From: Pricia antarctica
GTDB taxonomy: Bacteria > Bacteroidota > Bacteroidia > Flavobacteriales > Flavobacteriaceae
Assembly (NCBI RefSeq): GCF_900101815.1
Contig: NZ_FNAO01000003.1
Span: 248,001 to 312,000 of the forward strand
Direction: 5' to 3'
DNA length: 64,000 nt
Shown: one piece after another, positions 20,011 through 29,700 of the stretch
How positions within the stretch are numbered: the first letter of the stretch is position 1
How the letters are laid out: every line of letters starts with the position of its first letter
Translations under genes and position numbers: made by a program
Notes under the pieces: generated by a model
What the model saw: only the letters and a program-made list of their open reading frames with translations
Database searches by the model: none
What the model was told of the DNA's origin: nothing

Positions 20011-21363
20011 TTACACTAATTCCGCGACTTCCTCCAAATCAAGCCCCCCATAATTACCGGAACTCATGAGCAATAAGACGGAATCGGTATAATTCTGTTT
20101 AAAAACAAAGTCCTTAAAGGAGGATGCCTCGGTGAAAATTTGCAGATCGTCGCGCTCAAAGGCATCCGAAATCTGTTGGGGGGAAACCGGATCCAGTTTT
20201 TTGATGGAAACGGATTCCGGTAAATAGAAAACGGTTGCCATATCGGCGGCATCCAAAGCACCTTTATATCCTTTCAAAAACTCCGGTTCAAAACTGCTGT
20301 AGGTATGGAGTTCGAGGCAGGCAATTAATTTTCTGTCGGGGTATTGCTCTTTTACGGCCCTAGTGGTCGCGGCCACCTTGCTGGGGGAATGGGCAAAATC
20401 CTTATAAATAACGCTTGTTTTTCCTTCCGCCAACTTTTCCAGACGCTTCGAGGCTCCCTTGAAGCTGGCAATGGCCTCGTAAAAATCGTCTTCGTCGACC
20501 CCCATGTTCTGGCAGATCCACTTGGCACCGGCGAGGTTGCCCAGGTTATGCCTACCAAAGACCTCGATGGGCATCGGGCCTTCGGGGGTTTCCAAAAGGG
20601 TCTGTCCGTTTTCGACGGTATATTCAGGAGTTACATACGGCAATTTCCGGATAGCGTTGTCGGAAGCCTCTACCACTTTTTTCACCTCCGGGTCTTCTTC
20701 ATTGTAGGTAATACTTCCGCCTTTGACGATGCTATCCACAAAAATCCGGAATTGGTCCACATAATTTTCGAAAGTGGGAAACACGTTGATATGGTCCCAC
20801 GCAATACCGCTCAACAAGGCGATATTAGGTCTGTACAGATGGAATTTCGGACGCCGGTCGATCGGGGAGGACAGGTATTCATCCCCTTCCAAAACGATAA
20901 AATCATTTTCTTCGGTGAGATGCACCATTCGGTCGAAGCCGTCTAACTGGGCGCCGACCATATAATCGACATTGCGGTCGTGATAATCTAGCACATGCAG
21001 GATCATTGAAGTAATCGTGGTTTTACCATGACTTCCGCCGATAACCACCCGAGTCTTATTTTTGGACTGCTCGTACAAGAATTCGGGATAGGAATAGATT
21101 TCCAATCCTATTTCCTGCGCTCGCAACAGTTCGGGATTATCGGATTTGGCATGCATCCCCAAAATAACGGCATCCAATGCCCCGTGAATCTTAGCGGGAA
21201 ACCATCCAAATGCCTCTGGAAGTAATCCTTTTTCGGCCAAGCGCGACTTAGAAGGTTCGAAAATGACATCATCGCTTCCGGTGATGGTGTACCCTTTATG
21301 CTCAAGGGCCAAGGCCAGATTATGCATCGCACTGCCACCAATGGCTATAAAGTGGATTTTCAT
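20011..21363 (-). CDS. mpl: Mpl-type UDP-N-acetylmuramate:tripeptide ligase (Mur ligase family)
   Basis: This ATP-dependent Mur ligase re-attaches the recycled peptidoglycan tripeptide L-Ala-D-Glu-mDAP to UDP-MurNAc. The 450-residue product has the N-terminal Rossmann domain (MKIHFIAIGGSAMHNLALAL), the ATP-binding loop VVIGGSHGKTTITSM and the central stretch DFIVLEGDEYLSSPID. SGIAWDHINVFPTFE and the C-terminal stretch YKDFAHSPSKV are also typical. MurC is its closest relative, but the GGSAM rather than GGIGMSG start and the EGDEY motif favour Mpl. A perfect -7 box lies 17 bases upstream. Confidence 0.85.
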   Translation of the reverse strand: MKIHFIAIGGSAMHNLALALEHKGYTITGSDDVIFEPSKSRLAEKGLLPEAFGWFPAKIHGALDAVILGMHAKSDNPELLRAQEIGLEIYSYPEFLYEQSKNKTRVVIGGSHGKTTITSMILHVLDYHDRNVDYMVGAQLDGFDRMVHLTEENDFIVLEGDEYLSSPIDRRPKFHLYRPNIALLSGIAWDHINVFPTFENYVDQFRIFVDSIVKGGSITYNEEDPEVKKVVEASDNAIRKLPYVTPEYTVENGQTLLETPEGPMPIEVFGRHNLGNLAGAKWICQNMGVDEDDFYEAIASFKGASKRLEKLAEGKTSVIYKDFAHSPSKVAATTRAVKEQYPDRKLIACLELHTYSSFEPEFLKGYKGALDAADMATVFYLPESVSIKKLDPVSPQQISDAFERDDLQIFTEASSFKDFVFKQNYTDSVLLLMSSGNYGGLDLEEVAELV

Positions 21364-21380
21364 TTCCTAACGGTTTTTGC

Positions 21381-21388
21381 CAAAGATA
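21381..21388 (-). promoter_or_regulatory. -7 box of mpl
   Basis: The minus-strand TATCTTTG lies 17 bases before the mpl ATG at 21363. It is a perfect TAnnTTTG match without a clear -33 box. Confidence 0.55.
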
Positions 21389-21503
21389 ACAAAGGATGTT
21401 AAAAGAAAAGGGAAGAAAGAGATGCCGTTTAAATCTTACCAGGAATGAATTATCTGGCATTGAATGGAATCTAGGCCGATGTGATTCTAAAATATCCGCT
21501 TAA

Positions 21504-21647
21504 AACGGCATCGCCACCGACCGCGTTATCGCCAAAGGCTACGGCGAATCAAAACCCCTCGTAAAATGCGCTACCGAAGAAAGCTGTAGTGAAGAAGACC
21601 ACGAATGGAACCGGCGCTGTGAGCTGGTGATCGTGAAATGGGACTAA
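21504..21647 (+). pseudogene. Remnant of an OmpA-like C-terminal domain
   Basis: Read in one frame, these 47 codons plus a stop give the last part of an OmpA/Pal peptidoglycan-binding domain. The stretches are NGIATDRVIAKGYGESKPLV, then CATEESCSEEDHEWNRRCEL and IVKWD. The pattern RVxxKGYGES, two cysteines, and EEDHxxNRRxE is characteristic of the flavobacterial OmpA C-terminus. Directly upstream the frame is closed by TAA (21501-21503), and no upstream domain is found. So this is the decayed end of a lost outer-membrane gene. It lies about 100 bases upstream of a toxin-antitoxin pair, in an otherwise empty 387-base gap. Confidence 0.75.
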
Positions 21648-21703
21648 AGGAATGTTCGAAACACCAAAAAGTACAAAACACCATATTGCCGATTTACTTG
21701 CAT

Positions 21704-21723
21704 GATATACCAAAAAGATATAC
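21704..21723. promoter_or_regulatory. Repeated GATATAC site before the antitoxin gene
   Basis: GATATAC occurs at 21704-21710 and again at 21717-21723, 13 bases apart, with a third related GATAT at 21731. A near -7 box, TACTTTTA, overlaps the second copy. Ribbon-helix-helix antitoxins commonly repress their own operon at repeated sites of this kind, so this is a plausible operator, inferred from position only. Confidence 0.45.
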
Positions 21724-21750
21724 TTTTACGGATATTCTATCCTAATAGCT

Positions 21751-21981
21751 ATGAAAGCAGTATCCTTAAAAATAGACGACGCTATTTTCAGCGAAACGGA
21801 GAAAATTATTTCCGAGATGAAAATGCCCAGAAACAGGTACATCAACGAGGCCATAGATTTCTACAATCGGTTGCAAAAAAGAAATTTGATCGAAAAACAA
21901 CTTAAAAGCGATTCATATGCCGTCCGTGAAGAATCGATGAATGTACTCAGGGAATTCGAAGACTTAGGCTATAATGATTAA
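21751..21981 (+). CDS. Ribbon-helix-helix antitoxin
   Basis: This is a 76-residue protein with the short N-terminal strand KAVSLKIDDAIFSE and a helix-turn-helix-like pair (TEKIISEMKMPRNRYINEAI) typical of MetJ/Arc-type antitoxins. The C-terminal helix should wrap around the toxin. The gene overlaps the PemK/MazF toxin gene by eight bases, the usual arrangement for a type II toxin-antitoxin operon. Repeated GATATAC motifs upstream may be its operator. Confidence 0.85.
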   Translation: MKAVSLKIDDAIFSETEKIISEMKMPRNRYINEAIDFYNRLQKRNLIEKQLKSDSYAVREESMNVLREFEDLGYND

Positions 21982-22318
21982 AATTTTCGAAATATGGATT
22001 GCCGATTTAAACCCTCGAATTGACACGGAACCGGGTAAAAAAAGACCGGTACTAGTAGTTCAGAGCAATCTTTTGAACAAAATCCCGCATCCTTCAACCA
22101 TTATTTGTCCGATAACAACCCATACCAAAAGTGAAGCCCAAATTTTACGGGTATCCCTAAAAAGAGGACAGGCCAATTTGAAAAAGGATTCCCATGTGCT
22201 TATCGATCAAATCCGGGCAATAGACAATCAAAGATTGGTTGAAAAACTTGGTTCTTTGCCCATAGATTTGATCGATGAAGTACGAAGAAACCTATCGATT
22301 GTTCTTGATCTCGATTGA
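21974..22318 (+). CDS. PemK/MazF-family endoribonuclease toxin
   Basis: MazF-type toxins cut mRNA at short sequences and stop growth when the antitoxin is lost. The 114-residue product shows the family start IWIADLNPRIDTEPGKKRPV with the conserved PGKKRPVLVVQ strand-turn. ICPITTHTK and the strand SHVLIDQIRAIDNQRL follow, the last containing the catalytic-region threonine/serine and arginine positions. The length is normal and intact. It is co-transcribed with the antitoxin. The nearby OmpA remnant suggests the pair entered a site of gene loss. Confidence 0.9.
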   Translation: MIKIFEIWIADLNPRIDTEPGKKRPVLVVQSNLLNKIPHPSTIICPITTHTKSEAQILRVSLKRGQANLKKDSHVLIDQIRAIDNQRLVEKLGSLPIDLIDEVRRNLSIVLDLD

Positions 22319-22371
22319 ATGGAAAGCGCAGACCTGATTTCTTATTATCTTCGTAGATAAAATTAAAAATA

Positions 22372-22689
22372 ATGGCTATAAACCTCTCCACCCTCCCTTC
22401 CAAAGAAATCATGCCCGGCCTTCATGGCAAACTGGTGCATACGGAAAATATGAGCCTTGTCTTTTGGGAGGTCGAAAAAGGCGCAGAAGTGCATGAACAT
22501 GCCCACATGAACGAGCAGGTAATGCATGTTATCGAAGGAAAATTCGAATTAACTTTGGATGACGAAACCAACGTTTATCATCCGGGCGATTTAGTCGTAA
22601 TTGCACCCTACAAAAAGCACAGCGGAAAAGCATTGACGCCATGTAAGTTGATGGATGTTTTTAGTCCGGTCCGAGAAGAATACAAATAG
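22372..22689 (+). CDS. Small cupin-domain protein
   Basis: This 105-residue single cupin has the metal-binding motif 1 VHEHAHMNEQVMHVIEGKFE (His-His-Glu pattern) and motif 2 HPGDLVVIAPYKKHSGK with a further histidine. Such proteins bind a divalent metal and act as isomerases, dioxygenases or sensors; the substrate is not evident. A near-consensus box TATCTTCG (22346-22353) lies 18 bases upstream. It stands between the toxin-antitoxin pair and the SDR gene on the same strand and may belong to the same pathway as the SDR. Confidence 0.82.
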   Translation: MAINLSTLPSKEIMPGLHGKLVHTENMSLVFWEVEKGAEVHEHAHMNEQVMHVIEGKFELTLDDETNVYHPGDLVVIAPYKKHSGKALTPCKLMDVFSPVREEYK

Positions 22690-22828
22690 TTTGGGGTATG
22701 GTATTTGGTAAAACGAACACTCACTCATAAACCAATAAATTCACAGTTACTGAACCTGGTCGAAATATAACCTTTTGTTCGTTTAGTCCGAGCGTCGGAA
22801 AAAATCGTTTCCTAAAAACTAATTAAAG

Positions 22829-23614
22829 ATGAATATTACCTTAAAGGGAAAAACAGCTCTAGTCGGCGGCAGTAGCGGCGGCATCGGCAAGGCCGTTGCG
22901 ATTCAGCTTGCGGAAAGTGGTGCCAGCGTCACCTTGATGTCACATAGCGAGGCCAAATTGGAGTCCATTGTTGCCGAACTTCCCACCAATCAGGGACAAA
23001 CGCATCAATATGTAGTAGTGGATTTTTCAGATTTCGAGGGATACAAAACAAAAATATCCAGCTACTTTGATAGCAATTCGGTGGACATTCTCGTCAACAA
23101 CACCCAAGGTCCCGATGCCGGAAACACCTTGGAGAAACAAGTGCCCGATTATCAGGAGGCCTTCGACCTGCTTTTTAAAATTGTGGTTTTCACTACGGAA
23201 CTGGCCTTAAAACACATGATTGAAAACAATTGGGGCCGTATTATCAATGCCGCCTCGGTTTCCGTAAAAGAACCTTTGTCGTATCTGGCATTATCGAACA
23301 CGATCCGGGCGGCCGTGGTCACTTGGGCCAAATCCTTGGCCAGCGATGTGGGCGAATATAATATTACGGTAAACAGCATCCTAACCGGCTATTTCGACAC
23401 CGATCGCATCCACCAGCTCAACGCTAAAAAAGCGGAACAGCAAGGTATTTCCCAAGCCGATGTCCGTTCGGATATGGAAGCGAAGGTACCTGTAAAACGT
23501 ATTGGCGACCCTAAGGAATATGGGTATTTGGTGGCGTTTTTGGCTTCCGAACAGGCAGCATTTATTACTGGTACACAGATTCCCATAGATGGTGGATTGT
23601 TAAAGTCACTTTGA
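22829..23614 (+). CDS. SDR-family oxidoreductase lacking the canonical YxxxK
   Basis: The 261-residue Rossmann-fold protein has a nucleotide-binding loop ALVGGSSGGIGKAVA and the DILVNNTQGP strand. The active-site serine region is INAASVSV and the C-terminal end is FITGTQIPIDGGLL. The catalytic tyrosine-lysine motif of classical SDRs is not present: the corresponding stretch reads SYLALSNTIRAAV, with asparagine where lysine is expected and a three-residue longer helix. Homologues with LSNxxR are often annotated as 3-oxoacyl-ACP reductase-like, but activity is doubtful without the lysine. Confidence 0.8.
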   Translation: MNITLKGKTALVGGSSGGIGKAVAIQLAESGASVTLMSHSEAKLESIVAELPTNQGQTHQYVVVDFSDFEGYKTKISSYFDSNSVDILVNNTQGPDAGNTLEKQVPDYQEAFDLLFKIVVFTTELALKHMIENNWGRIINAASVSVKEPLSYLALSNTIRAAVVTWAKSLASDVGEYNITVNSILTGYFDTDRIHQLNAKKAEQQGISQADVRSDMEAKVPVKRIGDPKEYGYLVAFLASEQAAFITGTQIPIDGGLLKSL

Positions 23615-23710
23615 TATTTTTAGGACGGACATCCCTCACCCAAAACCCGCGATCCCTAATTTGAGGTTGCCCATGGCATAGCTTTTGTAAATCTTTGTTC
23701 CGTAATTTTA

Positions 23711-26700
23711 ATGCTAGACATGAAACAGCCTAAAATCCTATTCGTACTACAAATTCTAATCCTGACAGTGACTATGGGGGCTGCGCAAAGTTCAAAAGAT
23801 TCGTACGATATACTTTGGAAAAAGGTCGGGCAACTCGAAAACGACAACTTGACCCAATCCGCCTTAAAACAAGTCCGGGCCATTTCCGAAAAGGCCAAAA
23901 AGGAAAAGAATGCTGATCAGAATGTCAAGACCTTACTGTATACCTCAAAATATGCACTGACCTTAGAAGAGAATGCACAACTCAACATAGTTAACGAATT
24001 CAGATCTGAAATCGAGAAAGCGGAATTCCCTACTAAAAATGTGTTGGAAAGCTATTTAGCAAACCTCTATTGGCAGTATTTCCAACAAAACCGCTATTCC
24101 TTTTATGATCGTACCCAAACAGCCTCCAAAGTAGATTCCGTCGATTTTCGTACTTGGGATCTGACTACGCTGTTCCACGAAATTAGCAGCCATTTTGAGG
24201 CATCCTTGAAGAACAAGGAAGCCCTTCAAAATACAGGCCTCGAAGATTTTAAGGAAATCCTGAACAACCAAACCGGTTCCGAAATCTACCGCCCTAGCCT
24301 ATTCGATGTGCTGGCACATGCGGCGCTGGAATTTTATAAAACGGACGAAAACAATATCACCCGTCCTGCAGACCAGTTCGAGATTGCCGATCCTGAAATG
24401 TATTGTGAAGCCTATCAATACACGCAAAAGAAAATTGATACCCAAGACCGGACTTCCTTGCAATCGAAAGCGCTGCTGGTCTATCAAGAACTGTTGAAAT
24501 TCCATTTCCCCGATCCGAAATTGGATGCCCTTGTCGAGGTGGATATCGAGCGGCTGAGCTACATCCACGAAAACGCCGTGTTCCCGAATAAAGATGCTGT
24601 TTACCTTGAAGTGCTTCAAAATTCTGCAGAGAACTTAAAGCAGCACGAAGCATCCGCTTTATATACCTATGAAGTCGCCCAGCTCTATGTAGAAAAGGGT
24701 AACGGGTATTCCCCAAAAACAAATGAGGATAACCGCTGGGCGCTAAAAGCGGCCTTGGAACTCTGTGAATCGGTCATCTCCCAATTTCCCGATAGCCGTG
24801 GGGTGGAAAAATGCAAGTCCCTGAAATCCCAAATTCTGGCAACCCACCTTCAATTGACCACCGAAAATCACATTCCCATCACTACAGATGCTCGGCTACT
24901 GGTCAAGTATAAAAACATACAAGCCCTTAAGCTAAGCGCCCTCAAAATATCGCAAAAGGAGCTGAAAAAGCTGAACGAACTTTATCGACAGCCCGAACAA
25001 TTTGAATTTTTGCGAAAACTTTCCGTAACGAAAACTTGGGAAGCCACTTTAAAAAATGAAAATGACTATCAGCAACACAGTATCGAGGTGCTACTTCCCG
25101 CATTGGAAAACGGGCAATATGTAATTTTGGCGACTCCGACTGCGAAGGATGGGAAAAAAGCCGGGAACAAAACCTTTGCTTTTAGTCCCATTCAGGTAAC
25201 CAATATGGCCCTGGTGGCCACCCAGACATCGGATGCTTACCAATTTCAGGTCGTAGACCGTCAAAATGGCCACCCTATTTCCGGTGTAGAATTACAACTT
25301 ACCTACCGGAAAAATGGCAACACACAGGATTCTAGCGCTACCTTGCTAGCCGATAAAAACGGGATTGTCAGCATCCCTTTATCCAACGTATATTGGCGTG
25401 ATGTCAATATCCTTGTAACCCATAAAAAGGAACAGGCGCATTTCGGACCCTATTATGTCAATGCCAGAGAAGATTCAAATCCACCGTATACCGACTACTC
25501 CTGTTTTCTATTTACCGATCGTAGTATCTACAGACCGGGGCAACCCTTATATTTTAAGGGAATAGCCCTGCATAACAACCACGGAAAATCGAGCATCCTC
25601 GAAAATACCGAAGTCCAAATTGAACTTAAAGATGTCAATGGACAGACCGTCGGCACACAGCAATTTAAGACCAATGACTATGGTTCGTTTTCGGGGGAAT
25701 TTATTCTGCCCGACACCGGATTAACAGGCAATTTTTCATTGCAGGCAAGTTCAAAAAAAGTGGCGCTTAACGGATACACCCAATTTTCCGTCGAGGAATA
25801 CAAACGACCTAAGTTTGAGACTTCGTTCAGCCCGATAACCGAAACTTTTCGGGTGAACGATAGCATCACCGTCAAAGGAACCGCAACTGCCTATGCCGGA
25901 AGTACTATTACCGATGCCAAGGTCGGCTATAGGGTCAAGCGCGTGGTCTACTTTCCGATATGGTACTATTGGTATCATCCTTATTTCAAAATAATGCCCC
26001 AAGAAATTGCGCATGGCGAGACGGTAACGGATGCTTCCGGCAACTATGAAATCGAATTTAAGGCATTGCCGGATACCGGTTTATCCAAAGAAAACCTACC
26101 CACTTTTCAGTATGAAGTAACTGCGGATGTTACCGATATCAATGGGGAAACCCATACCGCGACTACCCTTGTTTCCGTAGGCTATCATGCACTTACCGCA
26201 AACATCGATGTATCGGACCGGTTGGACAAAACTAAAAAAGCGGATACCCTTACGATTGTAACAAACAACCTCAACGACCAGCCTGTAAATGCTCGAGGCA
26301 CGGTTAAAATGTATAAACTGCAAGCACCCGATCATGTGTTGCGACCTAGACCTTGGGCGGCTCCCGATTACCAAAATTGGGAGAAACCGGAATTTAAAAA
26401 ATGCTTTCCGCATGATGCCTTTACCAATGAAGACGACCCGACCAATTGGGAATGGGGGAAATTGGTCTGGGAGAAAGACTTCGATACCGGAAAATCCACC
26501 ACAGTACCTCTAAAAATTTCGAAAAAATGGGATTCCGGAACGTATGTCATCGAGCTGAAAACTACCGATACCTTCGGGCAAGAAGTAAAAGCCTTGGCGC
26601 AAACGACCTTGTACAGCGATGTGGATAAAAAGCTGCCTGACAACCAACTATTCGAGATTACGTCCGATAAAAAAAACTATGCCATCGGGGATACGGTCGA

Positions 26701-29700
26701 AGTGAAAATTGGATCGGCATCCGAAAATATGACAGTTTCGGTTTTTGTTGAAAAAGATAAAAAAATCGTAGATACCCATATTGTTCGCTTAAGCGATAAT
26801 ACAACCACCTTTTCCGTTCCGGTTACCTCGGATGATCCGGGCGGCTTTTCCGTCAACTACAGCTTTTCGGCCTATAATTCTTTTGAATTTGGTTCCCTGC
26901 CTATTGCAGTGCCCTACCCAAAAACGGACCTTGAGATCGAGACCCTGACCTTCCGCGATAAGTTGGCGCCTGGGAAGGACGAAACCTGGGCTTTTACTAT
27001 CAAAGGACCTAAGGGCGATCAGGTATCCGCAGAACTTTTGGCCAGTATGTACGATGTCTCTTTAGATACCTTTCGCGACCATACTTGGCGTTTCGATCCG
27101 ATGATGCGGTCTACTTATTATTCCAACCTATATACCGACGCAAGTCAAAGTTTTGGAGTAGCCTCGTTCAGCGCATATATTGATAATGACACTTACAGCT
27201 TTACTCCGCAATATTATGATTCGTTAGATTGGTTCGGGTTTAATTTTGGGTATCGAACTAGAAATGGGATGTTGAGAACGGCTTCACCGATATCGAAGGT
27301 AGCCATGGAAATGGAAGCTGATGAAGGGGTGCTCAATGAGGTTGCCACCACTGGTTATGGTAGCGCGGAAGGAAAAAAGGATAGCTCGGAGGAAATCAAG
27401 GGTAAACCGAAAGAGGAAGTAAAGGAAACCGAATTCAGCGATGTGAAAATTCGTAAAAACCTACAGGAAACCGCCTTTTTCTTTCCACAATTAAAAACGG
27501 ATGCCCAAGGAAACGTCTCTTTCAATTTCACCACGCCGGAAGCTTTAACCAAGTGGAAACTGCAACTCTTGGCCCATACCAAAGCCTTGAAAAGTGCAGT
27601 GACGACTTTGGAGACCGTCACCCAAAAAGAAGTGATGGTCATTCCGAATGCGCCGAGATTTCTTCGGGAAGGCGATGAAATCACCATCAGCACCAAAATC
27701 GCCAATCTAACGGACAAGCCACTTTCAGGAGAAGCGAAACTGGTGCTGACCGATGCGGTAACGAATACCGATATATCAAAAAATCTACTTATTGCATTCT
27801 CCGAGGGGGAGATGCCAGAGGCAGAAGGCGCCGGAGGTGCCGCAGGCGGAGGGGGCCAGGGGGAACCCAGCAGAAATTTCAAGGTCGATTCAATGGGCAA
27901 CACCCAAGTCGCCTGGCGTTTAAAAATTCCCGAGAGTATTCAAGCGGTTCAGTACAAGATCATCGCAAAAGCCGGGGATTTCAGCGATGGGGAACAAAAC
28001 CTGCTTCCGGTATTGACCAATCGGATGTTGGTAACTGAAACCCTCCCGATGTGGGTCCGCAGCAATCAGACAAAAACGTTTACTTTGGATAAACTAAAGG
28101 AAAATACTTCAACTAGCCTAAAGAACCACAAACTGACCTTGGAAATCACTTCCAACCCGGCTTGGTACGCCGTACAGGCCCTCCCCTATTTGATGGAATT
28201 TCCGTATGACTGTAACGAGCAGACCTTTGCGCGCTATTATGCGAACAGTCTAGCAAGCCATATCGCCAACGGAAATCCGCGAATTCGGGAAGTCTTTAAA
28301 CAATGGGCAAATTCCGATGTCCTGCTCAGTAACCTCGAGAAAAACGAGGAATTCAAGTCGTTGTTGATTCAGGAAACCCCATGGCTGCGGGATGCCCAAT
28401 CGGAAACCGAGCAGAAAAAGCGTATCGCCTTGTTGTTCAATTTGAACAAAATGAAAAACGAGCAGGCCAACGCGCTAAACAAGCTGCAGCATAACCAAAA
28501 TCCATCAGGTGCCTGGGCCTGGTTCAATGGCGGACCGGATAATCGGTATATCACCCAGCACATCGTTGCTGGCTTGGGCCATCTCGAAAAACTCACTTCG
28601 GCAGCAGCAGGGGTATCGACAAGCAAAACCGGCAATCACACTTCGGCCGCTGGTTCAGAGGCGGAGCAGGGGCGGAATTTCGAATTGGCAGAAATGCTGG
28701 AAAACGCCATCGCCTATTTGGATGCCGAATTTATCGGCGAATATGATTCCATGAAAAACCATACTTCCAATAGCAACGACGACCATCTGAGCCGAACCCA
28801 GATTCAATATCTCTACATGCGTAGTTTCTTCCCCAATATCAAAACCTCCAAAAAAGTGGATGAAATTACAATGTATTATAAGAAACAAGCACAAAAATAT
28901 TGGACAAAAAAAGGATTGTATGCTAAAGGAATGCTGGCGTTGGCCTTGCACCGCATGAACGATTCCGTCACACCGAACAAAATACTACAGGCGCTAAAAG
29001 AGAACAGTATCACCTCAGATGAATTGGGCATGTATTGGAAAGGGAATACCGCATCTTGGTATTGGTACGAAGCACCCATCGAAACCCAGGCGGTGATAAT
29101 CGAGGCTTTCGAGGAAATCCAAAACGACACCGAAACCATCGACAATCTAAAGGTCTGGTTGCTAAAAAACAAACAGACCAACCAATGGAGTACTACCAAA
29201 GCCACCACCGAAGCGGTGTATGCACTGCTGCTTCAAGGTAGCAATTGGCTGTCCGTAACCGATGCCGTTGATGTGCTTGTCGGGGGGAATAAAATTGCAC
29301 CTTCCCAGCTTGAAAATGTCAAGGTCGAAGCGGGTACCGGTTATTACAAAATAGCATGGGAAGCTAACGAAATCAAGCCCAAAATGGCCGAAGTACAGAT
29401 CAGCAAAAAAGGAGAAGGCATTGCTTGGGGTGCCCTGTACTGGCAATATTTTGAGGATATGGACAAAATAACCTCCGCAGAGACCCCTTTGACACTGCAG
29501 AAAAAACTTTTCCTGAAAAAGAATACCGATACCGGAGAGGAAATTTCCGAAATCACTAAAAAAAGTGATTTAAAAGTGGGCGACTTGGTCCGCGTACGCA
29601 TTGAGCTCCGCGCAGACCGGGATATGGAATTCCTACATATGAAAGATATGCGCGCGGCAGGTTTCGAACCTATTAATGTACGCTCGCAATTTAAATGGCA

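Noticed and set aside
20344-20946. A 200-codon open frame antisense to mpl
   Set aside because: The minus-strand frame has all Mur-ligase motifs; the opposite frame has none.
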